63,702 bases of DNA from NCBI GenBank assembly GCA_024408235.1, contig JAKSVF010000005.1, positions 1 to 63,702 on the forward strand, read 5' to 3'. Below the pieces are notes generated by a model that searched no databases, was not told the origin of the DNA, and saw only the letters and a list, made by a program, of their open reading frames with translations. The number at the start of each line of letters is the position of its first letter. Within the stretch, counting starts at the first letter, position 1. Below are positions 50,254-58,174 of the stretch, in pieces. The position numbers and the translations under genes are program-made. The DNA comes from Bacilli bacterium. Lineage in GTDB: Bacteria > Bacillota_I > Bacilli_A > RFN20 > CAG-826.

Positions 50254-50995
50254 ATTTATTAATATCGGTTCCGGCTCAAAAGGAAACGCAACATTAATAT
50301 ATAACGAAGACACCCTTATCCAAGTTGATATGGGTGTTTCTTTGAAACGCGTTAAAGAGGCGCTTTCTCTAATAGAGAAGGATATATCCGATATTGATGG
50401 TTTACTAATCACCCATGATCACAGCGATCACATCGGTACCATATCGTATTTAAAGAGCATTTCAACCTATACGGCAGACGGGAACCTAAAACACATAGAC
50501 TTTCCTATCATCCCGTTTAAAAGCGTTCAAATCGGCTCTTTTGACATAATACCCTTAAGAACGAGTCACGACGCAACAAACCCGATAGGTTTCTTATTCA
50601 TAGATAAAGATGAAACCCTCTTATATATGACCGATACTGGAGTCATACCTGAAGAGTCTCTTCCATACATGAAGAACCATGATTATTACATCATTGAGAG
50701 TAATCATGATTTGATGCTGCTTGAAAAATCGAGAAGACCAAGACGTTTAAAGGATAGAATCAGGGGCGATCATGGGCATTTGAGCAACGCGGATTCTGCC
50801 GTATATATGTCGGAACTACTGGGAAACAAAACCAAGGCGATTTATCTTGCCCACTTATCAGAGGAGTGCAATACCCCTGAAAAGGCCGTTGAGACATATT
50901 GGTCGAATTTCGAGAGATTGGAAGTGAATTATGAGGGCCCAATCGTCCCTTTATGGCAATATAAGATAACTAGAGGTGGTCACGATGAAAATTAG
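50246..50995 (+). CDS. MBL-fold hydrolase (YycJ/WalJ-like)
   Basis: A 249-residue metallo-beta-lactamase-fold protein with T-H-D-H-S-D-H-I-G near 56-64, D-T-G (Asp near 130), and a later N-H-D / H-L-S-E. N-terminal I-G-S-G-S-K-G-N-A-T is typical of the YycJ group, often found in the walRK neighbourhood and linked to DNA or wall homeostasis. It overlaps dnaB by 8 nt and rlmH by 11 nt. No walRK is visible here. Confidence 0.85.
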   Translation: MIKFINIGSGSKGNATLIYNEDTLIQVDMGVSLKRVKEALSLIEKDISDIDGLLITHDHSDHIGTISYLKSISTYTADGNLKHIDFPIIPFKSVQIGSFDIIPLRTSHDATNPIGFLFIDKDETLLYMTDTGVIPEESLPYMKNHDYYIIESNHDLMLLEKSRRPRRLKDRIRGDHGHLSNADSAVYMSELLGNKTKAIYLAHLSEECNTPEKAVETYWSNFERLEVNYEGPIVPLWQYKITRGGHDEN

Positions 50996-51464
50996 GATAA
51001 TGTGCATCGGTTCCCTGAAGGAATCGTACTGGAGAGAGGCGGAGAAAGAATACGTTAAGCGCATCACCCCATACTCTTCAATATCAATTGAGGAATTCCC
51101 TGATTTACCAACTCCAGACGGCGCTTCTCAATCCATCGAAGAAAGCATTAAAAATAAAGAAGCGGAGAAGATGCTCTCCAAGATAAAACCGAGTGAATTC
51201 GTCTGCGTTTTGGACCTTAACAAAAAAGAGCCGGATTCAATTGAACTTTCTAAACAATTAGAAGACATGATGAGGAGAGGTGGTTCCAGCGTCACATTCA
51301 TAATAGGCGGTTCTTTAGGGGTAAGTGAGTCCATACGTTCACGCGCGAATGCATCTTTATCATTATCAAGACTGACCTTTACACATCAGATGACAAGGGT
51401 CATACTTCTTGAGCAGATTTATAGAGGATTTAAAATCTTGAATCATGAGCCGTATCACAAATAA
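50985..51464 (+). CDS. rlmH: 23S rRNA pseudouridine-1915 N3-methyltransferase RlmH
   Basis: A 159-residue SPOUT methyltransferase: M-K-I-R-I-M-C-I-G-S-L-K-E, the SAM-knot motif I-I-G-G-S-L-G-V near 107-114 and the C-terminal L-L-E-Q-I-Y-R-G-F-K-I-L-N-H-E-P-Y-H-K. Start 50985 was chosen because AGAGGTGG lies 6 nt upstream. It methylates helix 69 of 23S rRNA. In Firmicutes it commonly follows yycJ and related genes near the origin. Confidence 0.95.
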   Translation: MKIRIMCIGSLKESYWREAEKEYVKRITPYSSISIEEFPDLPTPDGASQSIEESIKNKEAEKMLSKIKPSEFVCVLDLNKKEPDSIELSKQLEDMMRRGGSSVTFIIGGSLGVSESIRSRANASLSLSRLTFTHQMTRVILLEQIYRGFKILNHEPYHK

Positions 51465-51473
51465 GGAGCCATT

Positions 51474-51812
51474 ATGAAATACGAAGAATTTGAGAAATAT
51501 ACACAAATAGAAGACAGCACAAGCTGGATGGTTACACATTATGAGACATCAAATGGACATGATTTCTATATTGAGCCAGGCTTCTATTACGCACTGCAGG
51601 GGATGAAAGAGAAGAAAGAAGAAGACTTCCCAAGAATCATGGAGGCAATCGATAAGGTTGTCATGGAAAATGAGCATGTCATCTTCACCGCGAACTATGA
51701 GACACCATTCTTTGATAAAGATGGATATATCTTAAGAGAAATCACTGATATCACCGATCCGCTTTGCGTATTTGTCGAAGACAAGAGCAGAGGCTCTGAT
51801 TACGGAGACTAA
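51474..51812 (+). CDS. Hypothetical acidic protein, 112 aa
   Basis: A small, very acidic, probably cytosolic protein with no signal peptide or membrane helix. It has a beta-rich N-terminal half (W-M-V-T-H-Y-E-T-S-N-G-H-D-F-Y-I-E-P-G-F) and a helical middle (F-P-R-I-M-E-A-I-D-K-V-V). AAGGAG is 6 nt before the ATG. It is the last gene of the gdpP-to-rlmH block (gap 9 nt). No family recognised; its acidity and position suggest a conserved lineage-specific gene. Confidence 0.7.
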   Translation: MKYEEFEKYTQIEDSTSWMVTHYETSNGHDFYIEPGFYYALQGMKEKKEEDFPRIMEAIDKVVMENEHVIFTANYETPFFDKDGYILREITDITDPLCVFVEDKSRGSDYGD

Positions 51813-51817
51813 TAGAA

Positions 51818-51852
51818 AACCCTCAGTCATTACGCGGCTGAGGGCTTTTTCT
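51818..51852. terminator. Bidirectional terminator
   Basis: AACCCTCAG / CTGAGGGC stem followed by TTTTTCTT on the plus strand, and by TTTTCTA on the minus strand for the convergent gene. Confidence 0.88.
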
Positions 51853-52991
51853 TATTTCTTATCGTCCTGATATGGCTTTAAGGATCTCATGGACATCCAC
51901 ATGATTCTAACGCCGAAGAAGAGGATGAATCCTAACATGACCATGTTGGACATGAAGAATCCGAGAATCATTCCTAAGACTGCAGGAGCAAATGCTGCCC
52001 AATATGCGATTTTCTGGCATTCCCAGAACTTGTAGATGCGGAATGGGTTGTTCTTGCCTCTTGTCATGATCCAGACAACGAATCCGAAGAGGATTGTCAA
52101 AGCTGTGTAGATTCCGAATGTGATTCCGGTTGATGACCAACCTGTTGCAATCTTAATTGAGTTATATGAGTTTGTAAGGAAGACTTTCCAGTTCTCGATT
52201 GTCTCTTTCTTATCCGCTCCAATTAGGCTTGTGAGTAAGTATGATGTTTCGCCTGCTGCGTTTTTGCCATCGAACTTGCATGTTAATGATGTTCTGCTGA
52301 CCTGAGCTGACTTTGCATCAATTCCGCGGTACTTAACAACTGAGAATGAATCTTTTCCGATAAAGAGCGCATTGATTGTGTATGTTTCTCCAACAGCTTC
52401 TCCATCAGCAACCGGGTTCTTTCCGTTCATAACTTCAGTCATGCATTCGGACAATGTCTTTGTTGTGTCTTTCTTATTTTTCTTAGCATAGACTGCTTCT
52501 GGGAAATAATATGCTGCGAAATCAACGTATTTTTCCTTTGTTTCAACGATTACTCCTGTCTCGTTGTCTGCATAAGCAACATCAATCGTGACCACATGTT
52601 TGTAGCATTCTCCATATTGCTCAGCCCATGTTTTTGTTACTTCACTGACATCGGAGATTGTTCCATTTTCAATCTTGAGGTTGATATCCTTTGCCTTCAA
52701 ATCGTTTGTGAATGCGTTAAGCTGAGAATCAATGTTGTAGGTGACGCCTTCAAGGAAGCTAGCGCCTTTGACCTTGAATGAGTTGACCATTGTTGGGATG
52801 ACAGCGATGATGAGAGAGACAATGGCGATGAGGACTGCCCAGTACCATTTCTTTGTTCTTGCATCAACGCAGGTGTCATTCTTGAGCCATGAGCTCATGA
52901 AATATTTGGTTCCGCCCCAAATTGTGCCTAGCGTGCTTTTCTTAGGGGTGTTATTAACTTTCTTTGCTTTTATTTTCTTAGTGTTTGACAT
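51852..52991 (-). CDS. Membrane protein, DUF1189-like layout
   Basis: A 379-residue protein. The basic N-terminus (K-K-I-K-A-K-K) is followed by a helix (W-A-V-L-I-A-I-V-S-L-I-I-A-V-I-P), a long extracellular region (~80-280) and three C-terminal helices. This topology and the helix I-P-T-M resemble DUF1189 (MalA-type) membrane proteins of Firmicutes, but identity was judged by eye only. Start at 52991 has a weak AGAG; a TTG 33 bp upstream is also in frame. Monocistronic between terminators. Confidence 0.5.
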   Translation of the reverse strand: MSNTKKIKAKKVNNTPKKSTLGTIWGGTKYFMSSWLKNDTCVDARTKKWYWAVLIAIVSLIIAVIPTMVNSFKVKGASFLEGVTYNIDSQLNAFTNDLKAKDINLKIENGTISDVSEVTKTWAEQYGECYKHVVTIDVAYADNETGVIVETKEKYVDFAAYYFPEAVYAKKNKKDTTKTLSECMTEVMNGKNPVADGEAVGETYTINALFIGKDSFSVVKYRGIDAKSAQVSRTSLTCKFDGKNAAGETSYLLTSLIGADKKETIENWKVFLTNSYNSIKIATGWSSTGITFGIYTALTILFGFVVWIMTRGKNNPFRIYKFWECQKIAYWAAFAPAVLGMILGFFMSNMVMLGFILFFGVRIMWMSMRSLKPYQDDKK

Positions 52992-53375
52992 ATCGATTTT
53001 TCTCTTTTGCTTTTTAGCAAACAAACTCTACACTAAACAAGCTCGTTATACAAAGAAAAACAGTAATATGGTCAGTTAAAGCGTTCTACTAATAGCAGAA
53101 TGGCCAGATAGAATAAAAAAGAACAAAATATTTGATAACTATAAAGCAACTTTTTAATAAATTCCGTCAATTAAAAAATATGACAATTAGTGATAAATTA
53201 AAGAAAAATTATTTAAATTAGTCTCATCTAACCGATAAAAAATATCACTTTGTAATATATATTTGTAAGAAAATAGCACTGTTTTTTGTCAATTTTATTG
53301 CAACACGCGCACACTACATATATATTGTGTAGGCCTACAGAAGATAGGTGGTTTTTTAGAAAGGAAAAAAACTAA
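52992..53375. promoter_or_regulatory. AT-rich divergent intergenic region
   Basis: No gene is visible. A promoter-like TTGCAA and TATATAT cluster (about 53299-53327) precedes the lipoprotein gene at 53376, whose ribosome site is AGAAAGGAAA. The remainder is low-complexity AT sequence. Confidence 0.35.
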
Positions 53376-54089
53376 ATGAAGAATATGAACAAAGTCATGA
53401 TCCTCGTTGCTGCAGCATCATTACTCGCAGCTTGTGGACCAAAGGCAAAAACAGGCGAAGCATATGCACTTTGCCACGGCGGATCCTATGTTGCTGGTGC
53501 GACAGTCACAGTTACAGACGGCAAGGCTACAGCAGCTACACTCGGAGAAGTTTGCTTACCAGCATACGTCACTGCAGACGACACAGTCGCAGCTGACGCA
53601 AAGGTCACAGGTACAATCGTTGACCACGGAGCAGAAAAGACAGTTTCTTACTACAAGACAGTCGCTTTCGGCACATACACATTAACAGCTACAGTTTCAG
53701 AAGCAGGCGCACTCTCATACACAGGCGCAGACTTCTCACAGGCTACAGTTTGCGAAGCTTACTACAAAGCAGTTATGGCAGACGAAGTTAAGACCAACGG
53801 TGCAACAGGCGTCCACACAAAGAAGGCTTTAAGCAAGGAAGAGAACGGCTACGGTGGAGAGAGATTCAACTGGAAAGCTAACCGTGATGCAACAGTCGAA
53901 GCATTCCTTAAGTATGGTGCAGAAAAGTGCTTAGCAGCTACTCAGGCAGATGCTGACGATGCAGGCAAGAAGTACTGGACAGTCGATGGCGAAAAGACAG
54001 GCGCTACATGGACAGACTTCAACCAGGTCAAAGAAGGCTATGATTCATACATCAAAGTCCTCGCTGATGCTGAAAAGGCTGCAAAATAA
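53376..54089 (+). CDS. Small abundant-looking lipoprotein, unknown
   Basis: A 237-residue lipoprotein (L-A-A-C-G-P, Cys near 21). The mature part is Ala/Thr/Lys-rich with two V-T-V-T-D-G / L-T-A-T-V-S beta sections and a helical tail (W-K-A-N-R-D-A-T-V-E-A-F-L-K-Y-G-A-E). Codon use is extremely skewed to ACA, GTC, GCA and AAG, as for highly expressed genes. A T-N-G-A-T-G segment near 140 recalls FMN-binding domains, but lacks the full D-x-x-S-G-A-T pattern. It lies beside the minus-strand flavin/electron-transfer cluster, and a redox role can only be suggested. Confidence 0.65.
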   Translation: MKNMNKVMILVAAASLLAACGPKAKTGEAYALCHGGSYVAGATVTVTDGKATAATLGEVCLPAYVTADDTVAADAKVTGTIVDHGAEKTVSYYKTVAFGTYTLTATVSEAGALSYTGADFSQATVCEAYYKAVMADEVKTNGATGVHTKKALSKEENGYGGERFNWKANRDATVEAFLKYGAEKCLAATQADADDAGKKYWTVDGEKTGATWTDFNQVKEGYDSYIKVLADAEKAAK

Positions 54090-54117
54090 TTTAAAACTAA
54101 ATTAAATTGCGAAACTA

Positions 54118-54146
54118 AACCCGACTGAAAAGCCGGGTTTTCTTTT
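54118..54146 (+). terminator. Rho-independent terminator
   Basis: AACCCG (54118-54123) / CGGGTT (54134-54139), then TTCTTTT. Confidence 0.75.
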
Positions 54147-54167
54147 GCCAAATTAAAAGGCCTCAAT

Positions 54168-54704
54168 TTATGAAGCCTTCTCTCTTTCAAACCCCGCGGC
54201 TTGAGATAGATATTTGTTGTTGAGGATCATTTCAACGATGAATCCGTTAAATGTACCTGTTATTACTGAAGCGATTGCCATTACCGGGAAGTAGTAGAAT
54301 ACGCCCCAGGTGCCGAGGTATATAACCCCAACGAGAATCTGAGCTAATGCGTGTGAGTACGCACCCGCTACTGATGTGCCTACTGGCGTGAATATCTTCA
54401 ACCATCTGTAGAAAATGTACATCACGAAGAAGCTGAGTAAGGCTCCCGCCAAGGACATCGCGAAGCCCATTGCGAGGAATGTTCCTACGGCAATAGATGA
54501 GATAAGTACCCTTAAGACATCAATTGCAAGAGCGACCCAGAACCCAAAGTAGTAGATGGCTAGCAATATGACCATATTTGCTAATCCAAGTTTTAATCCA
54601 GGTATGCCAAATGGGATAAAGCTTTCCGCAATGCTCAGTACCAAGGCAAGAGATAGTAGCATTGCCAGCAGTGTTAATTGTTTGACCGTGAATTTCTTCT
54701 TCAT
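54168..54704 (-). CDS. Gx transporter family protein (HepT-I-like, ECF-type)
   Basis: A 178-residue integral membrane protein with about five helices and the Gx-transporter signature G-I-P-G-L-K-L-G-L-A-N-M-V. Members were once annotated as heptaprenyl diphosphate synthase component I and often sit beside apbE, NusG-II and rnf genes in Firmicutes. It may import a quinone or flavin precursor or other small molecule (inference). It starts 2 nt after the NusG-II gene, and its GAA-rich ribosome site is weak. Confidence 0.82.
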   Translation of the reverse strand: MKKKFTVKQLTLLAMLLSLALVLSIAESFIPFGIPGLKLGLANMVILLAIYYFGFWVALAIDVLRVLISSIAVGTFLAMGFAMSLAGALLSFFVMYIFYRWLKIFTPVGTSVAGAYSHALAQILVGVIYLGTWGVFYYFPVMAIASVITGTFNGFIVEMILNNKYLSQAAGFEREKAS

Positions 54705-54706
54705 AA

Positions 54707-55180
54707 CTAACCCTGCGTTATTTCACCCCAGTTGCTGGACTCTATTTCTATATAGATTCCGTTATGCGCGCATACAATTGGATGATTTGCCTTACTTACC
54801 CATCCCTCATGCACACATTCTTGTCCAGGGCATCCTGATTCTTTTACACAAATGGAATTGTGTTTGATTGCTATCGTAAGAGTGGTGTGTCTACCTGTAA
54901 TCTCGAACTCTTCATACTCACTCACATCACCCAAATTAAATGGATTTCTGTTCTTCCCGAGAGAATCGGTGATTTCTATCTTGTTTCCTTCAAACAGCAC
55001 GGTTGCGACTAGATCTTGATTGATATCTTTTTTGTTTATGATGGCTCTACCGATATAAACGGAGGCTGTTCCGATTAAAAGAGTGCCTAAAAGCACAAAA
55101 TCCCAGAGATGCTTGAAGAAGAAATTCTTCTTTTTCTCCGGTTTGTTGCTAGGTTGTTCAATCTTCTCTTCTAATTCCAC
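54707..55180 (-). CDS. NusG domain II-containing protein, membrane-anchored
   Basis: A 157-residue protein with one helix (about 27-46) and a NusG_II-type beta domain outside the membrane: S-G-C-P-G-Q-E-C-V-H-E-G-W-V near 115-128 and P-I-V-C-A-H-N-G near 134-141. The Cys pairs look redox-active or disulphide-forming. Genes of this type accompany ApbE and Gx transporters in Firmicutes electron-transfer loci. It overlaps the apbE stop by one base (55180). Function unproven. Confidence 0.8.
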   Translation of the reverse strand: MELEEKIEQPSNKPEKKKNFFFKHLWDFVLLGTLLIGTASVYIGRAIINKKDINQDLVATVLFEGNKIEITDSLGKNRNPFNLGDVSEYEEFEITGRHTTLTIAIKHNSICVKESGCPGQECVHEGWVSKANHPIVCAHNGIYIEIESSNWGEITQG

Positions 55181-56208
55181 TAGATTCTAGCCTTTGTAAG
55201 TTTGTCTGATTCAGCGACGAGTTTTGTGAAGCCGCCTTCATCGCTATATAAAGAGTATGTGAAGTTATATTTCTTCGCCCATTCTTCCGATTTCTCTGGG
55301 CCTGCGATCATGCAACTTGTTGAGAATGCATCTAAAAGTGCGCTATCTTCGCCCGACAAGAAAGCCATAGAATAGTCGGTTAATGGAAGGCCTGTATTCG
55401 GATTAATGATATGTGAATAGGTGACGCCATCAACCGTTGCGAATTGCTCATATATAGCGGAAGTGGATGTATCAATCTCACTTAATGAGAAACTGTTCTC
55501 ATTTTCTTCTTTGCTGTACATGAGATTAACTTTAAATGGACCGCCGTTTGGTCCTTTTCCTAAGCCTAAGGAGCTTTGCCCGCCATTTACTAGGTATGAT
55601 GAGACATTGTATCTCTCAAGTATTCTCTCAACCTTTTCAACCGAATAACCTTTGGTTAGTCCGCCAAGGTCGATATATCCATCACCAATTCTCTTAACTG
55701 TTAGGTTAGCCTCATCTAGTTCAACATTCGTACCGTTCATTTCCTCTAAAAGGGCGGGAATGAGGGCTTTTGCCTCATTAATTGAAGAAGCAGTAGGTCC
55801 GGTGAAGTCCAAGTCATATTCAGCCCCAAAAAGGGTTGTCTTCCATAATGAAGTAATCTTTCCCATGAACGGATTAAAGTTACCTTCTGTCTTCTCTTTT
55901 AAATCTATGGATTGTTTTATAAGTTCAAAAAGAACTTGATCCACTTTGACTGCCTCGTGAGTTCTGTTTATGCGGTAGAGATTGTTCACCCCCATATAAT
56001 CCGTGTATGGATCGGCGAGCATATCGACTTTAGTCACAAAGTCGAATACTTCTCTTCCGGCTTCCCCAGAAGTGGCCATGTATTTGCATGTGAAAAAGCT
56101 TCCGAACGCAAGGACGCTGATTGGAGTCTGCGTTTCCTCGATTGGCTTTAACGCGCATGATGCGAGCAACATTGGAGTTAATAACAAAACGTTCAGCTTC
56201 TTTTTCAT
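55180..56208 (-). CDS. apbE: FAD:protein FMN transferase, lipoprotein (ApbE)
   Basis: A 342-residue lipoprotein (L-L-A-S-C, Cys18) of the ApbE family. Seen motifs: V-D-M-L-A-D-P-Y-T-D-Y (near 55), F-N-P-F-M-G (near 110) and D-L-G-G-L-T-K-G-Y (near 190), where the Gly/Lys region binds FAD and Mg. The enzyme attaches FMN to Thr or Ser of FMN_bind domains such as those in RnfD and RnfG encoded next door. The start 56208 gives the lipobox; TATCAT (56215-56220, minus) lies 6 nt upstream of the ATG, so the message is probably leaderless. Confidence 0.9.
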   Translation of the reverse strand: MKKKLNVLLLTPMLLASCALKPIEETQTPISVLAFGSFFTCKYMATSGEAGREVFDFVTKVDMLADPYTDYMGVNNLYRINRTHEAVKVDQVLFELIKQSIDLKEKTEGNFNPFMGKITSLWKTTLFGAEYDLDFTGPTASSINEAKALIPALLEEMNGTNVELDEANLTVKRIGDGYIDLGGLTKGYSVEKVERILERYNVSSYLVNGGQSSLGLGKGPNGGPFKVNLMYSKEENENSFSLSEIDTSTSAIYEQFATVDGVTYSHIINPNTGLPLTDYSMAFLSGEDSALLDAFSTSCMIAGPEKSEEWAKKYNFTYSLYSDEGGFTKLVAESDKLTKARI

Positions 56209-56214
56209 GGCTAT

Positions 56215-56243
56215 ATGATACGAAAGTGCTACCCCGTCTACAA
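56215..56243 (-). promoter_or_regulatory. apbE promoter (leaderless type)
   Basis: On the minus strand TTGTAG (56243-56238), 17-bp spacer, TATCAT (56220-56215). It lies between the rnf terminator and the apbE ATG. Confidence 0.55.
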
Positions 56244-56272
56244 GAAAAAGAAAAGGACACAAATTGTGTCCT
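56241..56272 (-). terminator. Terminator after rnfB
   Basis: AGGACAC (56272-56266) / GTGTCCT (56260-56254) on the minus strand, followed by TTTCTTTTTC. It ends the rnf transcript before apbE. Confidence 0.85.
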
Positions 56273-56280
56273 ATATCTTT

Positions 56281-56598
56281 TTACATTGTGACAGTGACTT
56301 TTGTTCCGTCCGGTCCAGGTGTTGAGTTTAAATACTCGATGATCGGATCGAAATTCTTGTCTTTTCTACCAGCCTTGCAAGCGGTGACTTTTTTGATTTC
56401 GCCGTTAACAAGAGCATCTGCTAAGTCGTGGCATCCTGCCTTTCCGCAAGCGCCGCAGTTAACTCCTGGGAGCATCTTAGCAACACAGTCGACTCTAGGA
56501 TCTTCTTCAACGTGGAAGACAACAGAGAATAAAACGATTAAGCATGATAATGCAATTGCTAATCCGAGCATCAATAGGACTGCCCATAAAATATCCAT
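56281..56598 (-). CDS. rnfB: Short RnfB: membrane helix plus Fe-S domain, no ferredoxin domain
   Basis: The 105-residue protein has an N-terminal helix (about 5-27) and the RnfB 'Fe-S' domain P-G-V-N-C-G-A-C-G-K-A-G-C with a later V-T-A-C-K. RnfB normally continues with two or more 4Fe-4S ferredoxin motifs (180-330 residues); here the protein stops. A second in-frame ATG at 56607 overlaps the preceding gene; 56598 has better spacing to AAAGGA. It is the last rnf gene before a terminator. Electron entry must use another route or partner (inference). Confidence 0.8.
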   Translation of the reverse strand: MDILWAVLLMLGLAIALSCLIVLFSVVFHVEEDPRVDCVAKMLPGVNCGACGKAGCHDLADALVNGEIKKVTACKAGRKDKNFDPIIEYLNSTPGPDGTKVTVTM

Positions 56599-56599
56599 G

Positions 56600-56839
56600 T
56601 TATTCATTTCCTTTCTTGGTTGAAGGTTTTTCTTCCTTCAGCTTTTTGGCTGCTCTTTCTTCCGCATAAGCGTAGAATCTGCAGCTTGATTGTTCGCAAT
56701 TCTCGCAGTTAGGGCCCTTGCCTCTCTCGCATCCAGCTGGTGGCGGTGTTTTTATGTACGCCACAAAGCTGATTGTGAATATTGCGACAAGAGCAACTAC
56801 GATTGCGATAGCGATGATGATGTAACCGGTTTGGCTCAT
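56600..56839 (-). CDS. Cys-rich membrane protein between rnfA and rnfB
   Basis: A 79-residue protein: N-terminal helix (about 6-29), then P-A-G-C-E-R-G-K-G-P-N-C-E-N-C-E-Q-S-S-C, four Cys positioned as a possible 4Fe-4S or zinc site, and a charged helical tail. It overlaps rnfA by 1 nt and lies 1 nt before rnfB. It resembles neither a known RnfH nor a ferredoxin. It may supply the cluster missing from the short RnfB, or be a FeoB-type metal-binding accessory. Function unknown. Confidence 0.6.
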   Translation of the reverse strand: MSQTGYIIIAIAIVVALVAIFTISFVAYIKTPPPAGCERGKGPNCENCEQSSCRFYAYAEERAAKKLKEEKPSTKKGNE

Positions 56840-57441
56840 TAGATGAGTCCCCAGGATCCTAAATCGATCATTCCGCCGAGCCCCATAAAGACGATAGCCA
56901 TTAAGCCAGCGACGATGAGAGCGATTGGAACGCCTTTAAATGCCTTAGGAACGTTTGCACCTTCAAGTCTCACACGGATGCAAGCGAATAGGAAGATGAC
57001 GAGGACGAATCCAAGCGATGTTCCAAGAGCGTTTGCCATTGAACGACCGAAGTCGTATGCGGTGTTGTTCTGGACGACGCCAAGAACTGCGCAGTTGGTT
57101 GTGATGAGTGGTAGATAGATGCCGAGTGTCTTGTATAAGCTGATTGATTTCTTCTTAATGAAGAATCCGACCATCTGCACTAAAGAAGCAATGACTAAGA
57201 TGAATACGATTGTATCCATGTACTGCATCTTTGCAGGAACAAGAATGAATGTGTAGATTGGCCAGCAGACGAGTGCAGCCATCATGGTGACGAACGTGAC
57301 CGCCAAGCCCATTCCTACTGCGGATTTGACTTTGTTGCCAACTCCGATGAAAGAACAGATGCCGAAGTATCTTGAGAGAATGACGTTATCGATGACCATA
57401 TAGGAGACGATAGCGAGAATGAATGAAACTATGTACGCCAT
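56839..57441 (-). CDS. rnfA: Rnf electron transport complex subunit A
   Basis: A 200-residue integral membrane protein with about six helices and the RnfA motifs I-D-N-V-I-L-S-R-Y-F-G-I-C-S-F-I-G-V near 19-36 and T-N-C-A-V-L-G near 116-122. Homologous to NqrE. It forms the inner pathway of the ion-translocating ferredoxin:NAD oxidoreductase together with RnfE, with the Cys residues ligating an in-membrane cluster. One-base overlaps with rnfE and the next gene show a tight operon. Confidence 0.95.
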   Translation of the reverse strand: MAYIVSFILAIVSYMVIDNVILSRYFGICSFIGVGNKVKSAVGMGLAVTFVTMMAALVCWPIYTFILVPAKMQYMDTIVFILVIASLVQMVGFFIKKKSISLYKTLGIYLPLITTNCAVLGVVQNNTAYDFGRSMANALGTSLGFVLVIFLFACIRVRLEGANVPKAFKGVPIALIVAGLMAIVFMGLGGMIDLGSWGLI

Positions 57442-58163
57442 TAGTTATTGCCTCCTTTAGCTGCTGCAGCTGCCGCTGCCTTTGCAGCTCTAGCTGCTTC
57501 TTTAGCTTTTTGTTCTTTGTGGTTATTTACTGCGGCAATGATTGCTAGTGCAATACCTAACACCAAGAAGCCACCAGCTGAAGATTTGAATACTGGCATA
57601 GCCATTGAGAAGTCGGAATTCTTGAATCCACCAAGGATTGGTAATGTGACCTTTGGGATGAATGTGAAGACTTTTCCGAATGTAAGTGTACCTGCACCAA
57701 GAACCTCGCGAACAAGTGCGATTGCAGCAATTGCCCATGTGTAGCCGATGCCGTTTCCAACGCCGTCTAACATTGAATCAACGACTGTGTTCTGGCTTGC
57801 GAATGCCTCAGCTCTACCTAAGACTATGCAGTTGACGACTAACAATGAAACGAAGACGCCAAGTGAGTTGTAGAGTTCTGGGAGGAATGTTGATGAGAGA
57901 ATCTTAACTACAGTGACGAATGTTGCGATAACAACGATGTAGCAAGGGGTTCTAACCTCATCTGGGATGATCTTGCGAAGAGCCGAGATGATGAGGTTTG
58001 AGAAGAATACGACGAATGTGAAGAGAAGGCCCATGCCGATAGCGGATTCAAGGGAAGTTGTAACTGCTAATGCAGGGCAGGTACCGAGTACCATGACGAA
58101 TAATGGATTCGCCTTTAAGAGTGGATCTAAGAAGACTCTTAATTTGCTTTGTTTCTGGTCCAT
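57441..58163 (-). CDS. rnfE: Rnf electron transport complex subunit E
   Basis: A 240-residue integral membrane protein: N-terminal N-P-L-F-V-M-V-L-G-T-C-P-A-L-A-V-T, a conserved V-N-C-I-V-L-G-R-A-E-A-F-A near 108-120, and six helices, matching RnfE/NqrD. The C-terminus has an unusual Ala/Lys-rich extension (K-A-A-R-A-A-K-A-A-A-A-A-A) of about 20 residues. It is next to rnfG (11 nt gap) and overlaps rnfA. Confidence 0.95.
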   Translation of the reverse strand: MDQKQSKLRVFLDPLLKANPLFVMVLGTCPALAVTTSLESAIGMGLLFTFVVFFSNLIISALRKIIPDEVRTPCYIVVIATFVTVVKILSSTFLPELYNSLGVFVSLLVVNCIVLGRAEAFASQNTVVDSMLDGVGNGIGYTWAIAAIALVREVLGAGTLTFGKVFTFIPKVTLPILGGFKNSDFSMAMPVFKSSAGGFLVLGIALAIIAAVNNHKEQKAKEAARAAKAAAAAAAKGGNN

Positions 58164-58174
58164 AATCCTACCTC

